64,000 nt of DNA, taken from positions 100,349,515 through 100,413,514 of the forward strand of contig OX424555.1 of the NCBI GenBank assembly GCA_949152475.1. The letters run 5' to 3'. Made by a program: the position numbers and the translations under genes. This document shows, in pieces, positions 22,057 through 36,200 of the stretch (its first letter is position 1; every line of letters begins with the position of its first letter). This DNA comes from Terebella lapidaria (taxonomy: Eukaryota > Annelida > Polychaeta > Terebellida > Terebellidae). The notes under the pieces were generated by a model. It saw only the letters and a list, made by a program, of their open reading frames with translations. It did not search any database and was not told where the DNA came from.

Positions 22057-24123
22057 TTTTTTTTTTTTTTTTCATGGTCCTCATTTATTCATAAATAATT
22101 GCTGTGCCCTTCTACATGATCTGGTCCTCCGCCGGTGCCAGAAGAGAAACCTTACAGTCCATTGGTTACTGAGCAATCCTCAGACATTTTTCATAATCGT
22201 ACAAACTGACAATGTTCCGACCATAACTCGGCATACTGGTAATTTTATATTTAACAATGGTGTATTTCGCAATCAGTATTAGGTGGTTTACATCCATAAG
22301 ATTATCAATATCATGACATCCCAGTATCACATCTTGTTCTGTTAAACTCATGTTTTCTCAATATTTAGCAATGTCCTCTTGAATCTTTTCCCATAATGGT
22401 TTCACGTAGACACATGTGAAAAAATAATGTTCTATTGAATCAAACTCCCCACATAGTTCACAACTGTCTGTAGGTTTAATATTCATTTTGAAAAGTAATG
22501 CATTGGTTGGATAAATATGATGAAGTATTTTCCATTGCATTGCAATTAATGTACTTGTTCTATGTGATGACAGTACAGCTGACATCCAGACATCATCGGA
22601 AAGGGCTATTTCACCATATCTGTTAAACCAGTACTTATTAATATATTTCTTAGGCTCACAACATCTCATCAATCTGATATATTTCTTTATTTTTGATGTT
22701 TGGAGTTCAGAAATTGCAATGCCTCTAATATGTAACTTTTCAGGTAGACATACATCACTTAAGTCGTTTAATAATGTTTGTGTTATTGCATTTTTCACAA
22801 CATTAAATTCAAATGCAGTGAGAGGGCTATCGCCAACTTTTTGTGTAATTTTTGGATAAGACAATCGGTTATTTTCCACAATATCATTGATTTCAAGTAT
22901 ACCATTTCTGATCCATCGTGGGATGAACAAAACATTACCTTTATATTGAAAACAATGATTATTCCATAAAATAGCAGAGATATTAGTTTTATCTTCTACC
23001 TCATATTTCAAATCTGACCAGTTTAACACCATACTTTTATAGAAGTGTGGTAACTGTTTCACCCCCCTTATTATTTCTTTTCTTACAGAACAATGGAAAA
23101 TTGACTTCCCTAATGTTGTTCCATTTAAATATTGATTAGCCAGAATCTTCCAGCTAGCATCACTTGAGATTTCCAACTTTGGTATCCATTTTACTAACAA
23201 TTGTAGCTGAATATCATGCATATTTAACATTTTTAAACCCCCATCAGTCATCACAACTCTCTTTACTTTCTCGGTGACACCAGTATTTCCTGGGCGTGAC
23301 CATATAAATTTGTGAAACAGAGTTTATTTGATCTAGAACATCATGTGGGAATATAAAGCCTGCAAAGCATATGTAAACTGAGATGACAAAAATGTTTTCG
23401 TCACTAAGATCTTCCCAATAATTGTGAGGGTTCTACTTTGCCACGACTTTATTATGTTGTGGCATTTGGTTATACGTGTTATCCAATTTTCAGATATAAA
23501 GTGTGACCTTTCATCATTGCTCAGCACAATTCCTAGAATTTTACTTGTATTATTATCAGGGTAAAGTTTCCATTTCAGTTTCTCTATTTCTTTTCTGCGA
23601 AACTTCCAACAGCCAAGCCACATGGCTTCAGTTTTCCGCTTATTCAAACTTAAGCCAGAAAATTTAGAAAATAGTTCAATGGTGTTCAGGACTCGTATCA
23701 ATGACTCCTGGTCTCGGATCAAAACTGTGCTGTCATCAGCAAACTGTAGTATTTTAACTGTCCTATTTTCATTATTTTGGAATTTTGAAATAATTCCCTT
23801 TATGGTACCGGATTGTCTTATTTTACAAGACAACACTTCCAATGCGAGAATGAACAGAATGGGAGACAGTGGGCATCCCTGTCTTATCCCACAGGACAAA
23901 TCGAAAGATTCTGTCAGCCAGCCATTATTTAAGATGCTACTGACGTTTTTGGTAGTCAGAGATTTCACTACTTTAATAAAATTTGGTCCAAAATTATATA
24001 GCCACAATACTTGCAGCAAATATTATTTTGATATTGTGTCGAATGCTTTCCTATAGTCGATAGCTAGCAGAATGCCTGGCATTTCATTTATATCCAAATT
24101 TTCTAGGATATCATCTAGTGCAC
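22057..24123 (-). pseudogene. 5'-truncated, inactivated LINE (reverse transcriptase and C-terminal finger)
   Basis: On the minus strand this ends in a poly-A tail (plus-strand T-run from 22055) and is flanked by a 14-bp target duplication GTAACCTTGAAGTT (22043-22056 and 24124-24137), the hallmark of target-primed insertion. From the truncated 5' side it encodes RT motif A (AIDYRKAFDTIS), GIRQGCPLSPILFILALEVL and the catalytic FADD. After two in-frame stops near 23320-23333 it encodes a C-terminal region with the cysteine/histidine motif CELCGEFDSIEHYFFTC. A further stop lies just downstream of motif A. It belongs to the apurinic-endonuclease type non-LTR elements, perhaps the L1/Tx1 side, but the clade is not certain. 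It is missing ORF1, the endonuclease and the start of RT, so it is dead. Confidence 0.88.
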
Positions 24124-24274
24124 GTAACCTTGAAGTTACCAGACCATCGGTCCGATCACCTATTGGCTAGCCGTAATATACAGATCCCTTGGGCCTATGT
24201 TTATTTACCATCCCTCTCCAATCTCATTGGCATAGAATTTTCCATGAATTTACAATTATTTCTCATTTTTACAG
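24124..24274 (+). other. Degenerate F3-like start after the LINE target duplication
   Basis: After the target duplication comes ACCAGACCATCGGTCCGATC, recognisably the F3 5' hairpin with substitutions, then unassigned sequence ending in the pyrimidine-rich stretch TTTCTCATTTTTACAG. Confidence 0.45.
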
Positions 24275-24302
24275 GACAATTCGGACCATGCTGGCTTCAG
24301 TG
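24275..24302 (+). CDS. Candidate 28-nt upstream exon of ICT1/MRPL58
   Basis: A strong acceptor (TTTCTCATTTTTACAG) precedes, and a GTAACA donor follows, a 28-nt open segment encoding DNSDHAGFS plus one base. Its phase matches the first confident ICT1 exon (37898), giving ...AGFS-E-DLKVTYSRS, which resembles the residues that precede the release-factor core in known ICT1 proteins. The satellite array starts within 10 bp of the donor. It could be fortuitous because the exon is short; transcript data would decide. Confidence 0.4.
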
Positions 24303-24307
24303 GTAAC

Positions 24308-27300
24308 ATCCCAATGGGTAGGAGTACACTTGTCTTATACCAAGCAATATCGCTAGTTCTACACACGTATTGTACACATGATCTGTATCCATCAATGGGC
24401 AGGAGTACACTTGTCTTATACCAAGTAATATCACTAGTTCTACACACGTATTGTACACATGATCTGTATCCATCAATGGGTAGGAGTACACTTGTCTTAT
24501 ACCAAGCAATATCACTAGTTCTACACACGTATTGTACACATGATCTGTATCCATCAATGGGCAGGAGTACACTTGTCTTATACCAAGCAGTATCACTAGT
24601 TCTACACACGTATTGTACACATGATCTGTATCCATCAATGGGTAGGAGTACACTTGTCTTATACCAGGCAATATCACTAGTTCTACACACGTATTGTACA
24701 CATGATCTCTATCCATCAATGGGTAGGAGTACAGTTGTCTTATACCAAACAATATCACTAGTTCTACACACGTATTGTACACATGATCTGTATCCATCAA
24801 TGGGTAGGAGTACACTTGTCTTACACCAAGCAGTATCACTAGTTCTACACACGTATTGTACACATGATCTGTATCCATCAATGGGTAGGAGTACACTTGT
24901 CTTATACCAAGCAATATCACTAGTTCTACACACGTATTGTACACATGATCTGTATCCATCAATGGGTAGGAGTACACTTGTCTTATACCAAGCAATATCA
25001 CTAGTTCTACACACGTATTGTACACATGATCTATATCCATCAATGGGTAGGAGTACACTTGTCTTATACCAAGCAATATCACTAGTTCTACACACGTATT
25101 GTACACGTGATCTGTATTCATCAACGGGTAGGAGTACACTTGTCTTATACCAAGCAATATCACTAGTTCTACACACGTATTGTACACATGATCTGTATCC
25201 ATCAATGGGTAGGTGTACACTTGTCTTATACCAAGTAATATCACTAGTTCTACACACGTATTGTACACATGATCTGTATCCATCAATGGGTAGGAGTACA
25301 CTTGTCTTATACCAAGTAATATCACTAGTTCTACACACGTATTGTACACATGATCTGTATCCATCAATGGGTAGGAGTACACTTGTCTTATACCAAGCAA
25401 TATCACTAGTTCTACACACGTATTGTACACATGATCTGTATCCATCAATGGGTAGGAGTACACTTGTCTTATACCAAGTAATATCACTAGTTCTACACAC
25501 GTATTGTACACATGATCTGTATCCATCAATGGGTAGGAGTACACTTGTCTTATACCAAGTAATATCACTAGTTCTACACACGTATTGTACACATGATCTG
25601 TATCCATCAATGGGTAGGAGTACACTTGTCTTATACCAAGTAATATCACTAGTTCTACACACGTATTGTACACATGATCTGTATCCATCAATGGGTAGGT
25701 GTACACTTGTCTTACACCAAGCAATATCACTAGTTCTACACACGTATTGTACACGTGATCTGTATTCATCAACGGGTAGGAGTACACTTGTCTTATACCA
25801 AGTAATATCACTAGTTCTACACACGTATTGTACACATGATCTGTATCCATCAATGGGTAGGAGTACACTTGTCTTATACCAAGTAATATCACTAGTTCTA
25901 CACACGTATTGTACACATGATCTGTGTCCATCACTGGGTAGGAGTACACTTGTCTTATACCAAGCAATATCGCTAGTTCTACACACGTATTGTACACATG
26001 ATCTGTGTCCATCAATGGTTTGGAATACACTTGTCTTATACCAAGCAATATCACTAGTTCTACACACGTATTGTACACATGATCTGTATCCATCAATGGG
26101 TAGGAGTACACTTGTCTTATACCAAGCAATATCGCTAGTTCTACACACGTATTGTACACATGATCTGTATCCATCAATGGGTAGGAGTACACTTGTCTTA
26201 TACCAAGCAATATCACTAGTTCTACACACGTATTGTACACATGATCTGTATCCATCACTGGGTAGGAGTACACTTGTCTTATACCAAGCAATATCACTAG
26301 TTCTACACACGTATTGTACACATGATCTGTATCCATCACTGGGTAGGAGTACACTTGTCTTATACCAAGCAATATCACTAGTTCTACACACGTATTGTAC
26401 ACATGATCTGTATCCATCAATGGGTAGGAGTACACTTGTCTTACACCAAGCAATATCACTAGTTCTACACACGTATTGTACACATGATCTGTATCCATCA
26501 ATGGGTAGGAGTACACTTGTCTTATACCAGGCAATATCACTAGTTCTACACACGTATTGTACACATGATCTGTATCCATCAATGGGTAGGAGTACACTTG
26601 TCTTATACCAAGCAATATCACTAGTTCTACACACGTATTGTACACATGATCTGTATCCATCAATGGGTAGGAGAACACTTGTCTTATACCAAGCAATATC
26701 TCTAGTTCTACACACGTATTGTACACATGATCTGTATCCATCAATGGGTAGGAGAACACTTGTCTTATACCAAGCAATATCACTAGTTCTACACACGTAT
26801 TGTACACATGATCTGTGTCCATCAATGGGTAGGAGTACACTTGTCTTATACCAAGCAATATCACTAGTTCTACACACGTATTGTACACATGATCTGTATC
26901 CATCAATGGGTAGGAGTACACTTGTCTTACACCAAGCAATATCACTAGTTCTACACACGTATTGTACACATGATCTGTATCCATCAATGGGTAGGAGTAC
27001 ACTTGTCTTATACCAAGCAATATCACTAGTTCTACACACGTATTGTACACATGATCTATGTCCATCAATGGGTAGGAGTACACTTGTCTTATACCAAGCA
27101 GTATCACTGGTTCTACACACATATTGTACACATGATCTGTATCCATCAATGGGTAGGAGTACACTTGTCTTATACCAAGCAATATCACTAGTTCTACACA
27201 CGTATTGTACACATGATCTGTGTCCATCACTGGGTAGGAGTACACTTGTCTTATACCAAGCAATATCACTAGTTCTACACACGTATTGTACACATGATCT

Positions 27301-27839
27301 GTATCCATCAATGGGTAGGAGTACACTTGTCTTATACCAGGCAATATCACTAGTTCTACACACATATTGTACACATGATCTTTGTCCATCAATGGGTAGG
27401 AGTACACTTGTCTTTTACCAAGCAATATCACTAGTTCTACACACGTATTGTACACATGATCTGTATCCATCAATGGGTAGGAGTACACTTGTCTTATACC
27501 AAGCAATATATCCAGTTCTACACACGTATTGTACACATGATCTGTATCCGTCAATGGGTAGGAGTACACTTGTCTTTTACCAAGCAATATATCCAGTTCT
27601 ACACACGTATTGTACACATGATCTGTATCCGTCAATGGGTAGGAGTACACTTGTCTTTTACCAAGCAATATCACTAGTTCTACACACGTATTGTACACAT
27701 GATCTGTATCCATCAATGGGTAGGAGTACACTTGTCTTATACCAAGCAATATATCCAGTTCTACACACGTATTGTACACATGATCTATCCATCAATGGGC
27801 AGGAGTACACTTGTCTTACACCAAGCAATATCACTAGTT
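24308..27839. repeat. 81-bp satellite, block 1 (about 43 copies)
   Basis: Head-to-tail 81-bp units with motifs ATCAATGGGTAGGAGTACAC, CTTATACCAAGCAATATCAC and TAGTTCTACACACGTATTGT. Units differ at a few recurrent positions (ATCACTAG / ATCGCTAG / ATCATCAG / ATATCCAG). Because 81 is divisible by 3, very long ORFs run in one plus and two minus frames. I regard these as by-products of the repeat. Confidence 0.97.
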
Positions 27840-27909
27840 GTATCCCCCGAACAAAGTTCGGCGGATACTATGGATTTACGATCGTCGCGCCGCCGCCGCC
27901 GCCGCCGCG
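27840..27909 (+). mobile_element. Truncated F1 element (5' 70 bp)
   Basis: It begins GTATCCCCCGAAC with the F1 5' hairpin and (CCG)n tract and then breaks abruptly into satellite. This break is the junction of the 1101-bp duplication, not an independent insertion. Confidence 0.8.
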
Positions 27910-28940
27910 TCACTTGTGTCCATCAATGGGTAGGAGTACACTTGTCTTATACCAAGCAATATCACTAGTTCTACACACGTATTGTACACATGATCTGTAT
28001 CCATCAATGGGTAGGAGTACACTTGTCTTACACCAAGCAATATCACTAGTTCTACACACGTATTGTACACATGATCTGTATCCATCAATGGGTAGGAGTA
28101 CACTTGTCTTATACCAAGCAATATCACTAGTTCTACACACGTATTGTACACATGATCTATGTCCATCAATGGGTAGGAGTACACTTGTCTTATACCAAGC
28201 AGTATCACTGGTTCTACACACATATTGTACACATGATCTGTATCCATCAATGGGTAGGAGTACACTTGTCTTATACCAAGCAATATCACTAGTTCTACAC
28301 ACGTATTGTACACATGATCTGTGTCCATCACTGGGTAGGAGTACACTTGTCTTATACCAAGCAATATCACTAGTTCTACACACGTATTGTACACATGATC
28401 TGTATCCATCAATGGGTAGGAGTACACTTGTCTTATACCAGGCAATATCACTAGTTCTACACACATATTGTACACATGATCTTTGTCCATCAATGGGTAG
28501 GAGTACACTTGTCTTTTACCAAGCAATATCACTAGTTCTACACACGTATTGTACACATGATCTGTATCCATCAATGGGTAGGAGTACACTTGTCTTATAC
28601 CAAGCAATATATCCAGTTCTACACACGTATTGTACACATGATCTGTATCCGTCAATGGGTAGGAGTACACTTGTCTTTTACCAAGCAATATATCCAGTTC
28701 TACACACGTATTGTACACATGATCTGTATCCGTCAATGGGTAGGAGTACACTTGTCTTTTACCAAGCAATATCACTAGTTCTACACACGTATTGTACACA
28801 TGATCTGTATCCATCAATGGGTAGGAGTACACTTGTCTTATACCAAGCAATATATCCAGTTCTACACACGTATTGTACACATGATCTATCCATCAATGGG
28901 CAGGAGTACACTTGTCTTACACCAAGCAATATCACTAGTT
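27910..28940. repeat. 81-bp satellite, block 2 (about 12.7 copies)
   Basis: Same unit as block 1, corresponding to the second copy of the 1101-bp duplicated segment. It ends ...CACTAGTT at the insertion point of the complete F1 element. Confidence 0.95.
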
Positions 28941-30529
28941 GTATCCCCCGAACAAAGTTCGGCGGATACTATGGATTTACGATCGTCGCGCCGCCGCCGC
29001 CGCCGCCGCGTCCGCGTCCGCAGACACTTTCTTGTGAACGCGCTGCAGGTTGCAAATATGAACCGATTTTGATAATATTTAATATGGACATGTCTTATGG
29101 TGAGATCTGGACACCTATCGATTTTGGTTGCCATAGCAACCAAAATAGCCGATTGGCGTAACATTTTGTGCTCAAATTAGCCTGTTTAACACACATGGGT
29201 TGTGAACGCACTGCGGGTGGGAGTTTTCAATGAATGATGATGAAATTGCACAGGCTCAATGAGAAAGACCATCAGACGAAACCTATTGTTTTTCAGAATG
29301 ATCGAATAAATATTAATAAGTTTGAGAGGTTAACTTATTACGACAATTAAAATACCTACTTTGACATGTGTGATCACTCCAATAACCTGTACTATGAAAG
29401 CAAATTGCACTGGATTCTTGTTCAGAATACAGAACTGATGTTTTTGGTGAAAAAAGAACAATATTACTGAATAAGTTGACATTGGTTTTACTAGTTAAGT
29501 CTATTGACCACAATAAAAATAGTTAAGACGAGAAACATTTATTATTGAGCTCAACAAGGTAAAGGTTTTGTCCAGTAGAGACTTCACAGGTGTAACCGAA
29601 TAAGTTAACATTATTTTTACTAGTTAAGTCTATTATTGGCCACAATAAAAATAGTTAAGACAAGAAACATTTATTATTGGGCTCAACAAGGTAAAGCTTC
29701 TGTGCAGTAGAGATTTCATGGCTGTAGCCGAATAAGTTAACATCATTTTTACTAGTTAAGTCTATTATTGACCTCAAGAAAAATAGTTAAGACAAGAAAC
29801 ATTTATTATTGAACTCAACAATTTAAAAGTTTTGTCCAGTAGAGATTTCATGGGTGTAACCGGATAAGTTAACATTATTTTTACCAGTAAAGTCAATTTT
29901 TACTTCGAATTTCAACTTGGAACCAAGTTTGGCACATATTATGAATTAAAATATAATTTATGGTGAAAAGATCGATCTGGCTCCAATTTCGTCATCTTGA
30001 AATGCAGTTTTGGTAAACTTTTACTTGAATTTCAAGCTTGAAACCAAGTTTGGCACATATTATGAATTAAAATTTAAATTATGGTGAAAAGTTGATCTGG
30101 CTCCAATTTCGTCATCTTGAAATGTAGTTTTGGTCAACTTTTACTTTGAATTTCAACTTGGAACATAGTATGAGTTGTTTGGCACATAGTACATGTATGA
30201 GTTGAAATATAACTTACAGTGAAAAGTTCGATCTGGCTCCAATTTAGTCATCTCGCAACTTAGTTGCGAACCAAGTTTGTCAAATATTCTGAGTTGAAAT
30301 ATAGCTTTAGGTGAAAACTTTTATCTGGCTGTAATTTCGTTATTTTTTTCGAACATGTCGAAATGGAAATTCGAATGCAGTGATTTTAGTGCTGATCTTG
30401 AATTCGACCTTCAATAAGCTTGAAAGGTTTCACACTCACAATGTACATCAGCGATATATTTGGGGCAACAGGGATGATAGGGCTACGGGGGATACACCCA
30501 AGCGGTCGTAGGCGACCGGATGCGTCTAG
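28941..30529 (+). mobile_element. HINE-type element, family F1, complete copy in the satellite
   Basis: Preceded by TT and followed by TT; the satellite reads through once the element is removed. The 5' end is a compound hairpin (GTATCC...GGATAC enclosing CCGAAC-AAA-GTTCGG), then a (CCG)n tract at 28990-29010. The interior has two tandem arrays: about 130-bp units (29490-29890) and about 121-bp units (29890-30330). Near the 3' end GGGGGATAC (inverse of the 5' end) is followed by the perfect hairpin CGGTCG-TAGG-CGACCG and GATGCGTCTAG. It is non-coding and 1589 bp long. Termini and target fit Helentron-associated elements. Confidence 0.75.
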
Positions 30530-32747
30530 TTCTACACACGTATTGTACACATGATCTGTATCCGTCAATGGGTAGGAGTACACTTGTCTTATACCAAGCA
30601 ATATCACTAGTTCTACACACGTATTGTACACATGATCTGTATCCATCAATGGGTAGGAGTACACTAGTCTTATACCAAGCAATATCACTAGTTCTACACA
30701 CGTATTGTACACATGATCTGTATCCGTCAATGGGTAGGAGTACACTTGTCTTATACCAAGCAATATCACTAGTTCTACACACGTATTGTACACATGATCT
30801 GTATCCGTCAATGGGTAGGAGTACACTTGTCTTATACCAAGCAATATCATTAGTTCTACACACGTATTGTACACATGATCTATATCCATCAATGGGTAGG
30901 AGTACACTTGTCTCATACCAGGCAATATCACTAGTTCTACACACGTATTGTACACATGATCTGTATCCGTCAATGGGTAGGAGTACACTTGTCTTATACC
31001 AAGCAATATCACTAGTTCTACACACGTATTGTACACATGATCTGTATCCGTCAATGGGTAGGAGTACACTTGTCTTATACCAAGCAATATATCCAGTTCT
31101 ACACACGTATTGTACACATGATCTGTATCCGTCAATGGGTAGGAGTACACTTGTCTTTTACCAAGCAATATATCCAGTTCTACACACGTATTGTACACAT
31201 GATCTATCCATCAATGGGCAGGAGTACACTTGTCTTATACCAAGCAATATCACTAGTTCTACACACGTATTGTACACATGATCTGTATCCGTCAATGGGT
31301 AGGAGTACACTTGTCTTATACCAAGCAATATCACTAGTTCTACACACGTATTGTACACATGATCTGTATCCATCAATGGGTAGGAGTACACTTGTCTAAT
31401 ACCAAGCAATATATCCAGTTCTACACACGTATTGTATGATCTGTATCCATCAATGGGTAGGAGTACACTTGTCTTATACCAGGCAATATCGCTAGTTCTA
31501 CACGCGTATTGTACACATGATCTGTATCCATCAATGGGTAGGAGTACACTTGTCTTATACCAAGCAATATCACTAGTTCTACACACGTATTGTACACATG
31601 ATCTGTATCCATCAATGGGTAGGAGTACACTTGTCTTATACCAAGCAATATCACTAGTTCTACACACGTATTGTACACATGATCTGTATCCATCAATGGG
31701 TAGGAGTACACTTGTCTTATACCAAGCAATATCGCTAGATCTACACACGTATTGTACACATGATCTGTATCCATCAATGGGTAGGAGTACACTTGTCTTA
31801 TACCAAGCAATATCACTAGTTCTACACACGTATTGTACACATGATTTATATCCATCAATGGGTAGGAGTACACTTGTTTTATACCAAGTAATATCGCTAG
31901 TTCTACACACGTATTGTACACATGATCTATATCCATCAATGGGTAGGAGTACACTTGTCTTATACCAAGTAATATCGCTAGTTCTACACACGTATTGTAC
32001 ACATGATCTGTATCCATCAATGGGTAGGAGTACACTTGTCTTATACCAAGCAATATCACTAGTTCTACACACGTATTGTACACGTGATCTGTATCCATCA
32101 ATGGGTAGGAGTACACTTGTCTTATACCAAGCAATATCACTAGTTCTACACACGTATTGTACACATGATCTGTGTCCATCAATGGGTAGGAGTACACTTG
32201 TCTTATACCAGGCAATATCACTAGTTCTACACACGTATTGTACACATGATCTGTGTCCATCACTGGGTAGGAGTACACTTGTCTTATACCAAGTAATATC
32301 ACTAGTTCTACACACGTATTGTACACATGATCTATATCCATCAATGGGTAGGAGTACACTTGTCTTATACCAAGTAATATCACTAGTTCTACACACGTAT
32401 TGTACACATGATCTGTATCCATCAATGGGTAGGAGTACACTTGTCTTACACCAAGCAATAGACGTGGAATCAATACCCAGTATCAAGTATTAGCAATATC
32501 ACTAGTTCTACACACGTATTGTACACATGATCTGTATCCATCAATGGGTAGGAGTACACTTGTCTTATACCAAGCAATATCGCTAGTTCTACACACGTAT
32601 TGTACACATGATCTGTATCCATCAATGGGCAGGAGTACACTTGTCTTTTACCAAGCAATATCACTAGTTCTACACACGTATTGTACACATGATCTGTGTC
32701 CATCAATGGGTAGGAGTACACTTGTCTTATACCAAGCAATATCACTA
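30530..32747. repeat. 81-bp satellite, block 3
   Basis: About 27 units. A roughly 30-bp filler (about 32461-32492) flanked by repeated GCAATA interrupts it, and one unit at 31427-31440 lacks CACA, shifting the reading frame. Confidence 0.95.
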
Positions 32748-33269
32748 CAGTACTGATTTCGCAAAACCTCACTAGCCATGCGAATGCTACATGCTAAATG
32801 CTAGGCCATGCGATTACGTGCGACTTGATGCTAGCATCAAATCGCATGGTGCGACCAGTGGGCGCGATGCCATCGCATCAGGCGGCCGTCTTAGTTGAAC
32901 AGGCGAGCATTGTCTCGCACAGATGCGCGCATCCTTTATTTCGGATGCAAATACTGACTTTAATATGAACTGAAATGAAACACTGCATTTTCCCATACGA
33001 TCTACATGATACAGACTGTTTATAAACCACTCGACCATGTGTTTGCGAGCATATGCGAGCATATAATGGCCTTCACAAAAAATGCGAAATGCGAAATGCT
33101 TTTAGTGCACCACAGTGCCAAGAAGCAATGCTAGCATCGAGGGATGCTCGCATACACAATGCTAGCATCAAATCGCATGATGCTACGTCAGGCGAAGTTG
33201 GGCGAACACGTGCTAAATGCCAGGTGTCCCATGCTGGCATTTTGGTGAGGTTTTGCGAAATCAGTACTG
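32748..33269. mobile_element. Tc1/mariner-type MITE in the satellite
   Basis: 522 bp with perfect 25-bp terminal inverted repeats (left end CAGTACTGATTTCGCAAAAC) flanked by a TA duplication (32746-32747 and 33270-33271). Removal restores the satellite unit. The interior is rich in GCGAGCAT / ATGCTAGCAT-type short inverted motifs and encodes no transposase. Confidence 0.92.
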
Positions 33270-36200
33270 TAGTTCTACACACGTATTGTACACATGATCT
33301 GTATCCATCAATGGGCAGGAGTACACTTGTCTTTTACCAAGCAATATCACTAGTTCTACACACGTATTGTACACATGATCTGTGTCCATCAATGGGTAGG
33401 AGTACACTTGTCTTATACCAAGCAATATCACTAGTTCTACACACGTATTGTACACATGATCTGTGTCCATCAATGGGTAGGAGTACACTTGTCTTATACC
33501 AAGCAATATCACTAGTTCTACACACGTATTGTACACATGATCTGTATCCATCAATGGGTAGGAGTACACTTGTCTTATACCAAGCAATATCATCAGTTCT
33601 ACACACGTATTGTACACATGATCTGTATCCATCAATGGGTAGGAGTACACTTGTCTTATACCAAGTAATATCACTAGTTCTACACACGTATTGTACACAT
33701 GATCTGTATCCATCAATGGGCAGGAGTACACTTGTCTTATACCAAGCAATATCACTAGTTCTACACACGTATTGTACACATGATCTATATCCATCAATGG
33801 GTAGGAGTACACTTGTCTTATACCAAGCAATATCACTAGTTCTACACACGTATTGTACACATGATCTGTATCCATCAATGGGTAGGAGTACACTTGTCTT
33901 ATACCAGGCAATATCACTAGTTCTACACACGTATTGTACACATGATCTATATCCATCAATGGGTAGGAGTACACTTGTCTTATACCAAGCAATATCATCA
34001 GTTCTACACACGTATTGTACACATGATCTCTATCCATCAATGGGTAGGAGTACACTTGTCTTATACCAGGCAATATCACTAGTTCTACACACGTATTGTA
34101 CACATGATCTGTATCCATCAATGGGTAGGAGTACACTTGTCTTATACCAAGCAATATCACTAGTTCTACACACGTATTGTACACATGATCTGTGTCCATC
34201 AATGGGTAGGAGTACACTTGTCTTATACCAAGTAATATCACTAGTTCTACACACGTATTGTACACATGATCTGTATCCATCAATGGGTAGGAGTACACTT
34301 GTCTTACACCAAGCAATATCACTAGTTCTACACACGTATTGTACACATGATCTGTGTCCATCACTGGGTAGGAGTACACTTGTCTTATACCAAGCAATAT
34401 CATCAGTTCTACACACGTATTGTACACATGATCTATATCCATCAATGGGTAGGAGTACACTTGTCTTATACCAGGCAATATCACTAGTTCTACACACGTA
34501 TTGTACACATGATCTATATCCATCAATGGGTAGGAGTACACTTGTCTTATACCAGGCAATATCGCTAGTTCTACACACGTATTGTACACATGATCTATAT
34601 CCATCAATGGGTAGGAGTACACTTGTCTTATACCAAGTAATATCACTAGTTCTACACACGTATTGTACACATGATCTATATCCATCAATGGGTAGGAGTA
34701 CACTTGTCTTATACCAGGCAATATCGCTAGTTCTACACACGTATTGTATGATCTGTATCCATCAATGGGTAGGAGTACACTTGTCTTATACCAAGCAATA
34801 TCGCTAGTTCTACACACGTATTGTACACATGATCTGTGGCCATCAATGGGTAGGAGTACACTTGTCTTATACCAAGCAATATCATCAGTTCTACACACGT
34901 ATTGTACACATGATCTGTATCCATCAATGGGTAGGAGTACACTTGTCTTATACCAAGCAATATCACTAGTTCTACACTCGTATTGTACACATGATCTGTA
35001 TCCATCAATGGGTAGGAGTACACTTGTCTTATACCAAGCAATATCACTAGTTCTACACACGTATTGTACACATGATCTGTGTCCATCACTGGGTAGGAGT
35101 ACACTTGTCTTATACCAAGCAATATCATCAGTTCTACACACGTATTGTACACATGATCTGTATCCATCAATGGGTAGGAGTACACTTGTCTTATACCAAG
35201 CAATATCACTAGTTCTACACACGTATTGTACACATGATCTGTATCCATCAATGGGTAGGAGTACACTTGTCTTATACCAAGCAATATCACTAGTTCTACA
35301 CACGTATTGTACACATGATCTGTATCCATCAATGGGCAGGAGTACACTTGTCTTATACCGAGCAATATCACTAGTTCTACACACGTATTGTACACATGAT
35401 CTGTATCCATCAATGGGTAGGAGTACACTTGTCTTATACCAAGCAATATCACTAGTTCTACACACGTATTGTACACATGATCTGTATCCATCAATGGGCA
35501 GGAGTACACTTGTCTTATACCGAGCAATATCACTAGTTCTTCACACGTATTGTACACATGATCTGTATCCATCAATGGGTAGGAGTACACTTGTCTTATA
35601 CCAAGCAATATCACTAGTTCTACATACGTATTGTACACATGATCTGTGTCCATCACTGGGTAGGAGTACACTTGTCTTATACCAAGCAATATCACTAGTT
35701 CTACACACGTATTGTACACATGATCTGTGTCCATCACTGGGTAGGAGTACACTTGTCTTATACCAAGCAATATCACTAGTTCTACACACGTATTGTACAC
35801 ATGATCTATATCCATCAATGGGTAGGAGTACACTTGTCTTATACCAAGCAATATTGCTAGTTCTACACACGTATTGTACACATGATCTATATCCATCAAT
35901 GGGTAGGAGTACACTTGTCTTATACCAAGCAATATCGCTAGTTCTACACACGTATTGTACACATGATCTGTGTCCATCACTGGGTAGGAGTACACTTGTC
36001 TTATACCAAGCAATATCATCAGTTCTACACACGTATTGTACACATGATCTATATCCATCAATGGGTAGGAGTACACTTGTCTTATACCAAGCAATATCGC
36101 TAGTTCTACACACGTATTGTACACATGATCTGTATCCATCAATGGGTAGGAGTACACTTGTCTTATACCAAGCAATATCACTAGTTCTACACACGTATTG

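Larger units (their letters stand above)
26814..29015. repeat. Tandem duplication of an 1101-bp segment
   Basis: The run of satellite variants from about 26814 plus the first 70 bp of an F1 element (27840-27909) is repeated, apparently base for base, 1101 bp downstream (to about 29010). The period is not a multiple of 81. It may be a genuine duplication or an assembly artefact. Confidence 0.8.

Noticed and set aside
24314..29161. 1615-codon plus-strand ORF and 1160/884-codon minus-strand ORFs
   Set aside because: All follow from an 81-bp unit divisible by three with no stops in several frames; the same happens on both strands, and no codon-level constraint or protein-like composition is apparent.
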